Assembly (NCBI GenBank): GCA_019059635.1
Contig: JAGVRJ010000011.1
Coordinates: 1-64,000 of the forward strand
Length of the DNA: 64,000 nt
Reading direction: 5' to 3'
Source of the DNA: Proales similis
Lineage: Eukaryota > Rotifera > Eurotatoria > Ploima > Proalidae
Shown: one piece after another, positions 1 through 10,874 of the stretch
How the letters are laid out: each line of letters opens with the position of its first letter
How positions within the stretch are numbered: the first letter of the stretch is position 1
The notes under the pieces: generated by a model
What the model was told of the DNA's origin: nothing
Seen by the model: only the letters and a program-made list of their open reading frames with translations
Databases searched by the model: none
Made by a program: the position numbers and the translations under genes

Positions 1-694
1 CTAAACCTAAACCTAAACCCTAAACCTAAAACCTAAACCTAAACCTAAACCTAAACCTAAACCTAAACCCTAAACCTAAACCTAAAACCTAAACCTAAAC
101 CCTAAACCTAAAACCCTAAACCCTAAACCCTAAACCTAAACCCTAAACCTAAAACCCTAAACCCTAAACCCTAAACCTAAAACCCTAAACCTAAACCCTA
201 AACCTAAAACCTAAACCTAAAACCTAAACCTAAACCTAAACCTAAAACCCTAAAACCTAAACCTAAACCAAAACCTAAACCCTAAACCTAAACCTAAACC
301 CTAAACCCTAAACCCTAAAACCCTAAAAAACTAAAAAAAACTAAACCTAAACCTAAACCCTAAACCTAAACCTAAACCTAACTAAACCTAAACCCTAAAA
401 CCTAAACTAAAACCTAAACCTAAACCCTAAAACCTAAAACCTAAAACCTAAACCTAAACCTAAACCTAAACCTAAACCTAAACCTAAACCTAAACCTAAA
501 ACCCTAAAACCTAAACCTAAACCCTAAACCCTAAACCTAAACCTAAACCCTAAACCTAAACCTAAACCCTAAACCTAAAACATAACCTAAACCTAAAACC
601 TAAAACCTAAACCTAAAACCTAAACCTAAAACCTAAACCCTAAACCTAACCTAAACCTAAACCCTAAAACCTAAACCTAAACCTAAACCTAAAA
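1..694. repeat. Telomeric repeat array (C-rich strand, left chromosome end)
   Basis: The stretch is an uninterrupted but irregular array of CCTAAA (TTTAGG on the G-strand), mixed with CCCTAAA, CCTAAAA and occasional slips, for example around 320-345 and at 381-384. The C-rich strand reads 5' to 3' from base 1, as expected at the left end of a chromosome. Variants are scattered throughout, including the outermost bases, so this does not look like a pure distal array over a decayed proximal part. The array stops abruptly near 694, where the subtelomeric repeat begins. Confidence 0.97.
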
Positions 695-1375
695 AAGTTT
701 CAGGATTAAATCCCTTGGCCCTGGACTTAAGGTTTTCTCGGACGGCATCTTTCGGCAGCGTTTGGCACTATTTTTTCCTATTCCATCTTGTAGAGCTTGG
801 TCTCCTCTAGCATTTAAAAAAGTTTCAGCTCGCTGGCACCAAAAACAGCCGAGATATCCACCGCCGAAGTTTCAGGATTAAATCCCTTGGCCCTGGACTT
901 AAGGTTTTCTCGGACGGCATCTTTCGGCAGCGTTTGGCACTATTTTTTCCTGTTCCATCTTGTAGAGCTTGGTCTCCTCTAGCATTTAAAAAAGTTTCAG
1001 CTCGCTGGCACCAAAAACAGCCGAGATATCCACCGCCGAAGTTTCAGGATTAAATCCCTTGGCCCTGGACTTAAGGTTTTCTCGGACGGCATTTTTCGGC
1101 ATCGGTTGGCAATCTTTTTACCAACTCTATCTTGTAGAGCAGGGTCTCCTCTATCATTTAAACAAGTTTCAGCTCGTTGGCACAAGAAACAGCCGATATA
1201 TCCTCGACAGAAGTTCTGGATTAAGTCCCTTGGCCGTGGACTTAAGTTTTTCTCGGACGGCACTTTTCGGCATCGTTTGGCACTCTTTTATCCAGTTCTA
1301 TCTTCTAGAGCAGGGTCTCTTCTATCACTTTTAAAAGCTCGCTGGCACAACAAACAGCCGAGATATCCACGACTG
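695..1375. repeat. Subtelomeric tandem repeat, 172-bp unit, four copies
   Basis: Copies start at 695, 867, 1039 and 1211 with the motif AAGTTTCAGGATTAAATCCC or a variant. The first three units are exactly 172 bp; the fourth is about 165 bp and grades into unique sequence. Units 1 and 2 differ only at 780/952 (A versus G). Units 3 and 4 carry many substitutions. Divergence therefore rises away from the telomere. The unit length is not a multiple of three, and the long open frames here on both strands look like by-products of the repeat. Confidence 0.95.
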
Positions 1376-1625
1376 AAATGCTAGCTTGAGACCCCTGTCC
1401 CTCGACTTTTATTGGCTTTTTATTATCTTTATTTTAGCCCTTTATTTTTTGTCGGATATGACATCGATGATTCGCAATTTATTTTTTAATTTTTTTTTTT
1501 TTAAGGGAATAACTTATTTATTTATTTTTGGCCTTGAAAACTTTTTTTTATTGAGAGTTTGTTAGTTGTTCAATACCAGATGCTTTTTAGATTACACTGT
1601 GAATTTTTTACTTTTTTTTACATTT

Positions 1626-4600
1626 TTAGAATTCTATTAAAAGAGTTTGTGCCTCAGTTCGGATATTTGAATTTGATCCATTTGAAGAGTCTTCACTGGA
1701 AGTTGTGCAAACTGAATTCGAACTCTCAATTATATTTTCAACAGTTTGTCGATTTCCAAAAACGGAACTTATTTTTATATCATTTATTGCGTCCGCTAAC
1801 TTTTCCGCAATGTTTTCTTTGCTTTCTCGTGTCTCATTTTTTAACTCTTGATTACGAAATTGATCGGTTGAGTTGTTTGTTACTCTCGATTGGTCAACTG
1901 ACCCTATTATTGGTAGACCGTCCTGGTAACTTCCCACCTCAATATAGGCTGGAGCAGACTCCGACTTGATTACGATTGGTTTTGGAAAGGTTTTTATATC
2001 TATAGAGTTGAGTTCGAGTTCCGAAGAAATCTCCTGGGTTGCCGAACTATCGTCGCTTATTAGGCAAGAGCTGTACGCGTTTAAATTTGTTGTTGAGCTA
2101 TTTGAACCAAATGACTTGAATATGAACTGAGGTCCCATGAAAAGTCTTCTATGGGGTCCTAAGTTTGTGTTGCATTCAATAAATCTGATCCAATCGATAT
2201 ATTTGGTTTCTCTTATGTTAGATTTTTTAGCAATTCTCAAATTCTGGACGACAGGATGATTTGGATGCATGGGAGGCCTGACCTCTTCGCTAGTAACAGA
2301 GCGTTGCAACTGCCAAAGAGCTTTTGGCACCAGATTTAGCCGAATTGGGGAGTCAATACTCGGTGTTAGTGACAATACTTCAAATCCGAATTCGACTAAG
2401 CGCGGATTTGCATCTGTAATAATGAATAAAGCGAAAGGTGAGTTTTTAGCATTTCGACCGGAAGCGAAGAAAGCACAAGGCAGCACGTTATCGTATTTTA
2501 TATAGTTTGATGTTGATGATGCAATTATTGACATATTCTCAAGTGCTGCGAATCCTCCTTGCGTAGTCATCGCGAGTAAGCTTGAACCTGTAGACGATCT
2601 CTGGCCACTACGAACATCCGAATGTCCCGAAAATAAAGCTGTTTGGAATGAAGAGCTCAAGTTAGGCTGTCTAACTTGTCCATATACAGACAATACAAGT
2701 GGATCAGCTCTCGATTTGAGTTTAGGATTGTTAGTGGGATCAATCATACGGTTTGGCTGATCGAATTGTTCATTTTGGTCCTCAAACCCTGCAGTACGCT
2801 GGTGCTTTGATATGCGATTTACTACAAAAGGTTTCGAGTGGGTTCTAGAATTTACAGGGCCACCGCATTCATTCAAGGCAAATAAATGTGAAGTTCCCCG
2901 CTTGGTGCTTATCACTAACCAGCGGCTATCGGGTGAAAAACTCATGTTTCTTGCTTTAGCACACGTGTCTCCTCGATAGAGGGCATACAAGTGCCTTACT
3001 GAAGTCCGTGACTGTCTTATAGGATTAACGTTGATTTGGAAAACATGAAAGTATTGGCCGGATAAGTCTGCAGAGACTATTAGTCTGCCTCCTCTGTTAA
3101 ACTCCAGGCTCTGAATTGGCTGTTGTTGATGGGCAATGAAGTGCGCTACTATCCATTGCTGGTCTTCTTTATGAACTTGGACAGTTCCTCCGGTGTTAAA
3201 ACCACAAATCTGATTTAAATCCACTATAGTACAGATTCCCCTCAATTCTCCGTTAGCTGTTGAATCTTCGTTATGATGATTATTGTGATGTTCAGAAGTG
3301 ATCATTAAGGGAGATTGAGCTCGCGAAGTATTATTTTTTTTATGTACAACTGAACTAACCACTGTGCAAATACCCCTTGAAAGATTCTTTAAAGTGAATT
3401 TATTATTTGACTATAACTTGATTAAATCAATAGAAAAACTAACCCTCGCAGTGTTGAACATACTCGACGTGTAGGACTGATCAAAGTCAGAACAAACTCC
3501 TCCAATACTGGCATGTAGGCTTACAAACTTGGTGAAAATATTAAATATTCAATCGAAAGAAATAATTTAAACGTTTAATCAGTAAAATAATGTGGAAAAA
3601 AGAGCTGCAGAAGAAGAGATCATTAGAATTAAAACAAGAGGATATATGGAAAATTGGGTGCAATAGAATAACTTCAATAAGGAATTTTCGGAAAAGGATG
3701 GAAATGGCAATGAATATGTATCGGTAATAGCCCAGTCGTCAAGGCAAATATCATTGACCACTCCCATTAGAAAAGTACTTAACATATCTCCAAAAATGTG
3801 CATGATAAAGAGAAGAATAGAATTCGCTGTTGCTCTTTTATCACGATCCACCGTTTCCAATAACATATTGGCAATCAGAACTCGCCATGAATTAAGAAAT
3901 ATATTGAAGATGGAAAAATTAATCATATCTGCATAAGGATGCGAACTTGAGAGGACCAGGAATACGAAAAGACTGAAAGAGGCCAGAGCTAAACTCAGCG
4001 ACAAAAGATAGGCATTCGCATTTTGACTAGATCGAGAATGAGTTCTTTCGATTTTGGCCAAAAGAAGGGTTCCAGCTTCACTTGAAATCAATGTTCCCAC
4101 TGAACCAAATATGGTTTGTAGAAAAGAATATAGCTGAATTGAAATGAATGTTTTAGTTCCGTATGGGTATAGTTTGAAGAGATAAGATATGTAAGTTGGA
4201 GCCCACCAGTTGAATCCGACTAAAGAAGCCACCGCACATGCCGAGGTCACAACAATAAGTATGAAAGTTTTGTTGGTTAGAATTTCTTTAAGGGTTTCTG
4301 CAAGAGGCTCTGAAAGACGATGATGACGTTGATAGGCGGCAGGCAAGATGGAATTCTGCTCGGTAGGTTTCGCATCGAGTTCGAGAAATAAAGCAGATAT
4401 AAGCAAAATAATAACTACAGGGGCTGAAATTCTCATGCTATTTCGCCAGTCACCGGGTATGAGATCCTTGGCTAGATTGGCCATAGTGAAAGCTAGCCCC
4501 GTCCCTATTGGAGGGCCCAAGTAAAATAAGAACAGAGACCGTGTCCTTGCTTTTCGACTCATAGGCTTCAGATCGGATATTATAGGCAAAGCCAAGCATT

Positions 4601-6222
4601 CATAAAATGCAGAAGCAACACCAAAAGTCGATCTTAAAATCGCAAAAATTGTGAAACCGTTTGATGGAATGAATGAGCCCAATAATGTGCTAGTAAGCCA
4701 CAAAATACAAGAGAAAATAATTAGATATTTCCTGATGTGATAACGATCTCCAAAATAGCCAACAAGGGGTGCTGAAATTAAAAAACTTATCAAAAATATT
4801 GACTGCAGAAGCCCCGCAGTTGACTTGCTGATACCGTAAAATTCTTGTATATCTAAGAGAACAGAGCTTATAACGTAGCGATCCATGTAATTGAATATAT
4901 TTAACAAAGAAAGTAGTAAAACAACCAAGTATTGTCTGAACGCTCTTCGTCCACCATACTCCTCAACATCACCCTCATATTCTTTAATAGGCGTGATAAG
5001 TGGTGAAGGTATAAAAACAAAGTCAGACACTCCATCATTGTCAACTATATCCATTTGATCTGAATAACTCGGTTTTTAATATAAGAATTTTTCTTTCAAA
5101 GGTTTGAATTCAATTCGCTCAAACTAGGACATGACAAGCTATGGCGTGAAATTATTCGGCTTATCATCGCATCGCATGTGACTTGAAGCAAAAAAGGCCG
5201 ATGATGCAAAGTTCGAAGGATAGGATAAGAGATGAAAAAATAGAAAACGAAAAATTCGTAGAGCATAAAGAAAAAGACGAAATAAGGCTTACTTTGGTAT
5301 CAGCGAATGCCAGCCATCGATCGGCTATCGAGATTGGGTTGGTACGCTTTCCGGATGATTGACTGATCTGCGAATGGCATGAGTTAATAGTGAACTTTAA
5401 TTGCCAGTTTTTTAGGTCCACTCCATCAATCCTTCCCCATCCATTCAAAAGAAGAATATTTCCATTGGATTTTAGTTCAAGAATCTCATGTTCATGGACA
5501 AACTCATGAACCGTTTCCCCGCTGATTGCATCAATAATGGATATCTGATAAACCGCTTTGCTATAAGCAGGTGAATTCTGAGGGCGAGTTTGCGAATTGA
5601 GCTCTTGGTCAAGCAGGTCGAAGTCAACGCCGATTCCTGCAGAAGGAGAACGTCCACAAAAAGATCCAGACTCTCGAGAAGAAATCGATGATGGCGATAT
5701 AGATGGTAATGGTGAAGATGGAGCTGAATCAAACATTAGTTTGCATATTGCAACTAGTAAACGGCTCTCCGTTACACGGATAACTCTAGCCAATTTTATG
5801 TGAGGCTCACGAATACTGAGGGATTCATGAGCGACACCGTCGGCTTCAATATTCCACAAAGCAAACCCAGTCTTATATCCAATCATAAGGAAAATGGTAT
5901 CTGGTTGTGAGTAGGGCCCAAGCATATGAGGAGCCTCAACGTGAAGCCATTCTACAGCCTCTTTGACTTCATCTGAATTCGAGTGTAGCAAATTTCCGGG
6001 AGAGCTTCCTGAATTGGAGCTTGGTCTCTGGTTGGATGATTCAAGATGGCTCCCGTTAGGAGAGTCGTGACTTGATGCTGTTCGCTGAATGAAGCTAGCC
6101 ACGGATTCATAGAGAGTCTTCTCACTAATAGGTTCCGATCTAACTTTTCGATAACTAGATGGTCCAAATGTAGGGGATCCAACGCGACTTATGTCGAAAT
6201 TTTCTTCGGCTGAACTTTTCAT
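1626..6222 (-). CDS. BCAS3: BCAS3-like WD40/PROPPIN-type protein
   Basis: Three exons, 6222-5293, 3527-3444 and 3386-1626, join in phase 0 to give about 924 aa, close to the roughly 930 aa of vertebrate BCAS3. The N-terminal exon has the family's LESVASF-like opening and the MIGYKTGFALWNI beta-propeller segment. The middle 28-aa exon (HASIGGVCSDFDQSY) and the third exon (LYALYRGDTCAKARNMSFS, RGTSHLFALNECGGP) follow the BCAS3 order, and the C-terminal BCAS3 domain lies around ALWQLQ to GPQFIFKSF. The family binds phosphoinositides and works with PHAF1 in autophagy, and in cytoskeletal control and cell migration. Intron 2 is 57 bp, but intron 1 (5292-3528) is 1,765 bp and contains a complete transporter gene on the same strand. 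This is the gene nearest the telomere. Homology is clear; exact exon edges are inferred. Confidence 0.9.
3579..5054 (-). CDS. Spinster-like MFS transporter (copy A), nested in BCAS3 intron 1
   Basis: An uninterrupted 491-aa frame with about 12 hydrophobic segments. It carries spinster (SPNS) hallmarks: NYMDRYVISSVLLDIQ at the first helix, GLLQSIFLISF, GYFGDRYHIRKY at the MFS loop 2-3 motif, and LFLFYLGPPIGTGLAF. Spinster proteins export lysolipids or sphingosine-1-phosphate, or act at lysosomes; the substrate here is unknown. The gene lies wholly within the first BCAS3 intron in the same orientation, and its stop codon is only 51 bp before the BCAS3 acceptor at 3528. Its 3'UTR must therefore run into BCAS3 exon 2 or be very short. 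It has no intron, while its neighbour copy B (6536-8042) has one. Close similarity to copy B indicates a local duplicate. Confidence 0.9.
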   Translation of the reverse strand: MDIVDNDGVSDFVFIPSPLITPIKEYEGDVEEYGGRRAFRQYLVVLLLSLLNIFNYMDRYVISSVLLDIQEFYGISKSTAGLLQSIFLISFLISAPLVGYFGDRYHIRKYLIIFSCILWLTSTLLGSFIPSNGFTIFAILRSTFGVASAFYECLALPIISDLKPMSRKARTRSLFLFYLGPPIGTGLAFTMANLAKDLIPGDWRNSMRISAPVVIILLISALFLELDAKPTEQNSILPAAYQRHHRLSEPLAETLKEILTNKTFILIVVTSACAVASLVGFNWWAPTYISYLFKLYPYGTKTFISIQLYSFLQTIFGSVGTLISSEAGTLLLAKIERTHSRSSQNANAYLLSLSLALASFSLFVFLVLSSSHPYADMINFSIFNIFLNSWRVLIANMLLETVDRDKRATANSILLFIMHIFGDMLSTFLMGVVNDICLDDWAITDTYSLPFPSFSENSLLKLFYCTQFSIYPLVLILMISSSAALFSTLFY

Positions 6223-6535
6223 CTATCAATAAAAAGAAAAATCAAAATTTAGGTCACAAAAACGTGGAGTCTTGCTTAAGTTGTCTTTAGGTTAAGGACG
6301 GAATAAGCGCCTCCTGTAAGTCAGGTCGTAATTATTTATATCAAATAGTACGCGCAATTTAATAAATTAGCATAAGTATTGCGCAATTTGACTTCACGAC
6401 AATAAGAATAGCTTTATTTATTCGTCCGTCTGAAGCTAAGAATGCACATCAAAACCTAAGCGAAAAATCGCGCAACTCTACAAATTAAAAAAAACTAGAA
6501 TAATTTAAAATAAAAACACTATTTTGAACATTTAT
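6223..6535. other. Intergenic, 313 bp
   Basis: AT-rich gap between the BCAS3 start and the stop codon of spinster copy B. It should hold the BCAS3 promoter and the 3' end of copy B. I see no further feature. Confidence 0.6.
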
Positions 6536-8042
6536 TTAGCTTTGATGTATCGCACTAGAGGAACGGGACTTGTCGAGTTTGAAATGTAATGAAGCAAAGA
6601 GTGAACATGCAGAAGCAATAAATGTAAGCAGAACAAGTGGGTAGAATGAGAGGCGAGTGCACTCGAGTAGATTGAAGTACAGTGTATCATGGCCAGGTTT
6701 GGCTTTGAGACATTGATCGTTGATCTCACCTACCCAATAAGGTGATATGCTATCACCAAGTAGATGTAATACGCAGATGTTTATAGCATTGCCGCTAGTA
6801 CGAAGGGTGCTCGGTACAATGTCTAGCATAATATTTGCTTGGGCGATCCAGCATATGTTAAATCCTGCTGTGAGCACTGCAAAGATCATGAAACTAAGGG
6901 GTATCCAATATAGGCTTAGTGTGGCAACAAAAGCAAAAGTTCCAAAACTTGCTATTAAAAAGGAAAGGGAAAGCAGCCAACAGTCGGATGCCTCGTGACC
7001 AGCGTTTTTTAAACGTTTCGAAATTAAAACGGGAACTAAAAGGCCTAAAGTTCCACTGAGAAGCTGAACAACGGAATACATTTTTTTATATGTATCGATT
7101 TGGCTCAAGCTGTAGCTTTCGCTAATAAGGGAGTACTCCACCAGAGAAGGGAACCACCAGTTGAATGCGGCTTTAATAAGTAATAAAGCTTCTAAAGGTA
7201 ATCTTCGGTTTATTTTAGAACTTACTTAGAGCTGCAAGACCACATGTCCATGAGAGGGTTATCCATATATATGTCTGATTGGTAAAGAGTGTCTTGAGAT
7301 CACTAATTAAGCCTCTGGAATTATTAGTTGCTTGGCGGTTGATGCTTGACCCCGAAATGTGAATAACCTGATCACGTCGTGGATCTTCAAAACCGAATAC
7401 GATAAGAATCAGCGTGAAAACAAGAAATAAAGGGGTTATTCTTAATGTCCAACGCCAATCTTGGCCGAAAAAATCTTTGGTCAGGCTTGCAATCATATAT
7501 GCCAGCCCAGTGCCAACTGGCGGTCCAAGATTAAAAACAAGTAAAGCCCGGTCGCGTTTGCTCAGGTTTAACTCAAATCGGTCTCCGATGATAGGTACTG
7601 CCAAAGTTTCAAAGGATGCTGTTGCCACTCCAAACATTCCACGGCTTACTAGAAAGAGAAAAAATTGCTCCTGTGTAACAAGCGATCCCGCAGTAGTTGA
7701 AAATGCCCACAAAATAATGCTGAAAATCAACATATATTTTCTATTGATTCGATCACCGAGATAGCCATTAAGGGGAGAGAGTGCCATATAAGCTAGAAGA
7801 TAAACGGTTTGTAAAAGGCCAGCAGAAGACTTTTCGACTTGAAAATATTCCTCGATTGGGATAAGAACTGAACTCAATAAATAGCGATCTGTAATGTTTA
7901 TGACTCCTAGCATAAAAAGTACGAATACTGTGAGGAACTCCTGAGCAGCTTTGAATGAATGGCTTTTCTCTTCATTGTGGCCCAAAGCATTATGTTCTCC
8001 TGGTGTTTCTGAAAGAATTGGTATTCGCTCATTTTCAGTCAT
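6536..8042 (-). CDS. Spinster-like MFS transporter (copy B)
   Basis: Two exons, 8042-7226 and 7170-6536, joined across a 55-bp phase-1 intron (GTAAGT donor, TTAAAG acceptor) encode 483 aa. The join restores AFNWWFPS, which matches FNWWAPTY in copy A. Motifs include NITDRYLLSSVLIPIEEYF, GLLQTVYLLAYMALSPLNGY, GDRINRKY and LVFNLGPPVGTGLAY, all typical of the spinster branch of the major facilitator superfamily. The role is probably lipid or sphingolipid export, by family knowledge only. It sits 314 bp upstream of BCAS3, on the other side of BCAS3 exon 1 from its paralogue. Confidence 0.9.
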
Positions 8043-8258
8043 TATAATTTAATCAAGTTTAGCGTCCCGAAACCTTAGGGCTTTTGCAATATTTTCATAA
8101 AGATGAAATTCTAATGCTGATAAGATAGCCAAAGCAACAACATAATTTAAGGTTAGACGAACCTTAATGTTCTAAACAAATAATTTAAATGTGAGAAAAT
8201 TTATTAGTAGCAACAATTTACAAATTGACAAATATTTATAAAGAAGGTTTGAGCTTAA

Positions 8259-9281
8259 TCAAGAAGCAAGCCATGGATGACTTTCAATTGATGATTTGTT
8301 TCGATCTCCATAGTCGTAAAGCATTTCTTCTCCGATTTCTATGTCGCGTGCGGCCAAAAGTATCAAGTGAGGGTTGGATTCAATCTCAAATAACTTTGTT
8401 TGACAATTGAACTCAGTCTTGGAATGATTCAGTAGGCGACCTAGTCTACCACTTTCAGCTGTTGCATCTATGCAATATTGTCTACTTTTATACTCGAAAA
8501 AGTACATGTAACAGCCAACTTCTGGATTAGCAGAATATTCTTCTTCTCTTTTTCTAGCCTCAGATATAGATATCAAATCACCTGAATATTCGCATACAAA
8601 ATCTCCTTTTAAAAACTTTTGCGATGCAAACACTCCTCGACCTTTGTCCGATAAAACACGAACCTCAAGACCATGCTCTTGCTTATTTTTAATTGCTTCT
8701 TCAATCAGACGTTGCTTTTCTTTCTCAAGGTCAGATTTGCATCTTCTTGTGCTCTTTCGTATGGGAAAAAAGTCCGTTATTTTGCGAAAGTAGCTGCTGT
8801 TCTGTTTACTTTTGCTTGGTTTGTCTTCCTTTTCACTCTTTTTTTTCTTTAAAGCTCTTTTTGGTTTCTTATAATTCTTATCTATGATTTTGTTGATTTC
8901 GGCAGAATTTTCCCCAAGAGTTGTGACTTGAGATTCGTTGTCAATGTTATCTTGATGTGCACTTGGTTCATCTTGGCTACCAGCTGGCAAAGATTTAGAT
9001 TCAGGCTCAATCCTGGTAGAGGGATTAATTTCTTGCTCCTTTAGAACCTCACAGTTAATTATATTCATAACTGTCTGCTCAATTGGCTCGATAACTTGCT
9101 TTTCGACTTGGCTTTTTTTGGAAACATTATGTTTACCGTTCTTCTGCTTAGCTAGCTTGCCAGGCATTTTCAAATGGGTTTCATCAGTTTCTGTAAGAAA
9201 CCGGGTAGCTACTAATGCGATAAGCGGTGAAACTTTTCCAACCGAAATTTTATGCGCACGAATTAATTGCACAACCAACAT
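8259..9281 (-). CDS. KMT5A: Histone H4-K20 monomethyltransferase (SET8/KMT5A)
   Basis: The C-terminal SET domain has GRGVFASQKFLKGDFVCEY, CYMYFFEYKSRQYCIDAT, GRLGRLLNHS and EMLYDYGDR, ending in HPWLAS just as SET8 ends in HPWL. The N-terminal half is lysine-rich and disordered. It contains KITDFFPIRK, which matches the PCNA-dependent CRL4-Cdt2 degron (TD pair, FF, basic residue at +4). The open frame starts at 9281 (340 aa), but the Met at 9167 (MPGKLAKQ, 302 aa) is the more SET8-like start; the 38 residues before it look unlike the family. It monomethylates H4K20 in mitosis and DNA replication and is normally destroyed in S phase through this degron. It lies between nanos and spinster B, all on the minus strand. 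Confidence 0.95.
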   Translation of the reverse strand: MLVVQLIRAHKISVGKVSPLIALVATRFLTETDETHLKMPGKLAKQKNGKHNVSKKSQVEKQVIEPIEQTVMNIINCEVLKEQEINPSTRIEPESKSLPAGSQDEPSAHQDNIDNESQVTTLGENSAEINKIIDKNYKKPKRALKKKKSEKEDKPSKSKQNSSYFRKITDFFPIRKSTRRCKSDLEKEKQRLIEEAIKNKQEHGLEVRVLSDKGRGVFASQKFLKGDFVCEYSGDLISISEARKREEEYSANPEVGCYMYFFEYKSRQYCIDATAESGRLGRLLNHSKTEFNCQTKLFEIESNPHLILLAARDIEIGEEMLYDYGDRNKSSIESHPWLAS

Positions 9282-9457
9282 AACATTTATAGTTGACGGT
9301 TATTTTATTTTTTATGCAATACTTAATGACTAATAGAAAACCCAAAACTTTGGACTTTCAAACATTTATCAAATACCATAAATTCCAATTAAGCAATTTA
9401 TGAAAAAGAAAGAAAAATCAGAATTTCCATTGAAATTACAACTTTTTCGATAACAAT

Positions 9458-10270
9458 TTATCTAGGCTGATAAATGTGCTCGAAAATTTTTCTTTGTTTG
9501 ATTTCGCGTTGCGTTTCTTTGCAGTACTTATTTGTATGAGAGTAATCACCACTCTCACCACACTTGGGACATTGATAATTGCGCAAGACAGGACACACGA
9601 CTTTCCCCAAGCTGTCTTTTAGCACATGTGACATATAGATACTTGCTGGCTCGCCGTTATTAAAGCAAAAATTGCAACGAATCCTATTATCGTTTGTTCC
9701 TGGATTTAAGGGATTGGTATCAATATTTGATTCCTTTATTGCATTCTTCCAATCAATAGCAGAGCTTCTTAAAGGAAACTTTTTCTTTTCTACGTCTCGG
9801 ACTTTCTCTTCAGAGCAATTTTTCTTTCGGAATAGATTATCATGCTCGTTGAAAAATTTTGTTTCTGAATGATCTATTTTATCGACCAAGTCATTAAACT
9901 CTAAAAATTAAAAAAGGTTTAAAACAAAGTTCATACTTGCGTTTATTTCCGAGTTGTAATCGAAAATTTTATTTTGGACAGTAGTTGATCCGGAATTGGG
10001 TAATAACTGCCTAGCATTTAGGGTCGAGCTGTTGTAGAAATAGCCTTCTGTACTCGCATGGCTACTAAAATTGCTTGTATCACTCTCGAAACTCAATGGA
10101 CCCATCCAATCAGAACTAGATGGTGACTGTCGCCGCTCGGCTAAACAAGGTATGCTCTGAATTCCTCTGATGTTGTTAAAATTTAGGCTATTTGTTAAAT
10201 CCTCTTGAATGATTAGCTGCTTATAAAAAGAAACGTCGCTGCTGCCTATTGAATATTCGGATGGTTCCAT
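9458..10270 (-). CDS. nanos: Nanos-type zinc-finger RNA-binding protein
   Basis: Two exons, 10270-9937 and 9900-9458, with a 36-bp intron (GTATGA donor) in phase 1, give 258 aa. The C-terminal region carries both nanos CCHC fingers with exact spacing: C-x2-C-x12-H-x10-C (from CNFCFNNGE) and C-x2-C-x7-H-x4-C (from CPKCGESGDYSH). The N-terminal 180 residues are Ser/Asn-rich and not conserved. Nanos works with Pumilio in translational repression, mostly in germ cells. Only one copy is visible here. The fingers make the call secure, and the tiny intron fits the other introns of the window. Confidence 0.95.
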
Positions 10271-10874
10271 CTTTGGATATTATTAATCAGTAGGTATTTG
10301 TTGATGGGGGAAAGTTGAGAAAAATGTAAGAACCTTAGCTATTTTGATTCAAAGCTTAGATCTAAAATAGAAATACCACAATAGGCAGCCATGCAGCCGT
10401 AATTTATAGAGTTTAAAATTATGCTGAAAAAGCCGGTGTAAACTCAGCCTTGATTTTATTTTTGTGTTCATTTGATTTAAGGCATTATATTCAAATAAAA
10501 GACCCATACGCTCTATTCATGCTTGAATCACCAACTATGCTAGCGAATTGACTGACCAATCATATTAAGAGTTGCACGTGAACTCAATTTTTTAACCTTG
10601 TCCCAATTTCTGCTCATGAGTTTTAGTGCCTATTTTCGATGAATTGAGCGTTCAGGGAGGTGACCGGAAAGCGGAAGCTTATTCGAGTTTGAGCATCGTA
10701 TAAATAATACTTGAAAAATGAGCCAAAAAAACGTAAAACGCATAGAAGACAAATAAAAAAACACTGCCTGATGCTTTTTATACCCGCAAAAGACGCTTTA
10801 TGAAGCTGAAATATTAAAGAAAGAAACCAAAATTTAAAAACAAATCAGTATCAACGTGGGAAATATAAGTTTTT
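10271..10874. promoter_or_regulatory. Divergent intergenic region, nanos / SDHAF1
   Basis: 604 bp between two genes transcribed away from each other, so it should contain both promoters. It is AT-rich, with no RNA gene, repeat or coding exon that I can recognise. Confidence 0.5.

Noticed and set aside
997-1384. Open frames on both strands through the subtelomeric repeats (88-92 codons)
   Set aside because: They follow the 172-bp repeat, which is not a multiple of three, and have no protein-like features.
1559-1969. 136-codon plus-strand open frame
   Set aside because: Antisense shadow of the BCAS3 last exon; no homology.
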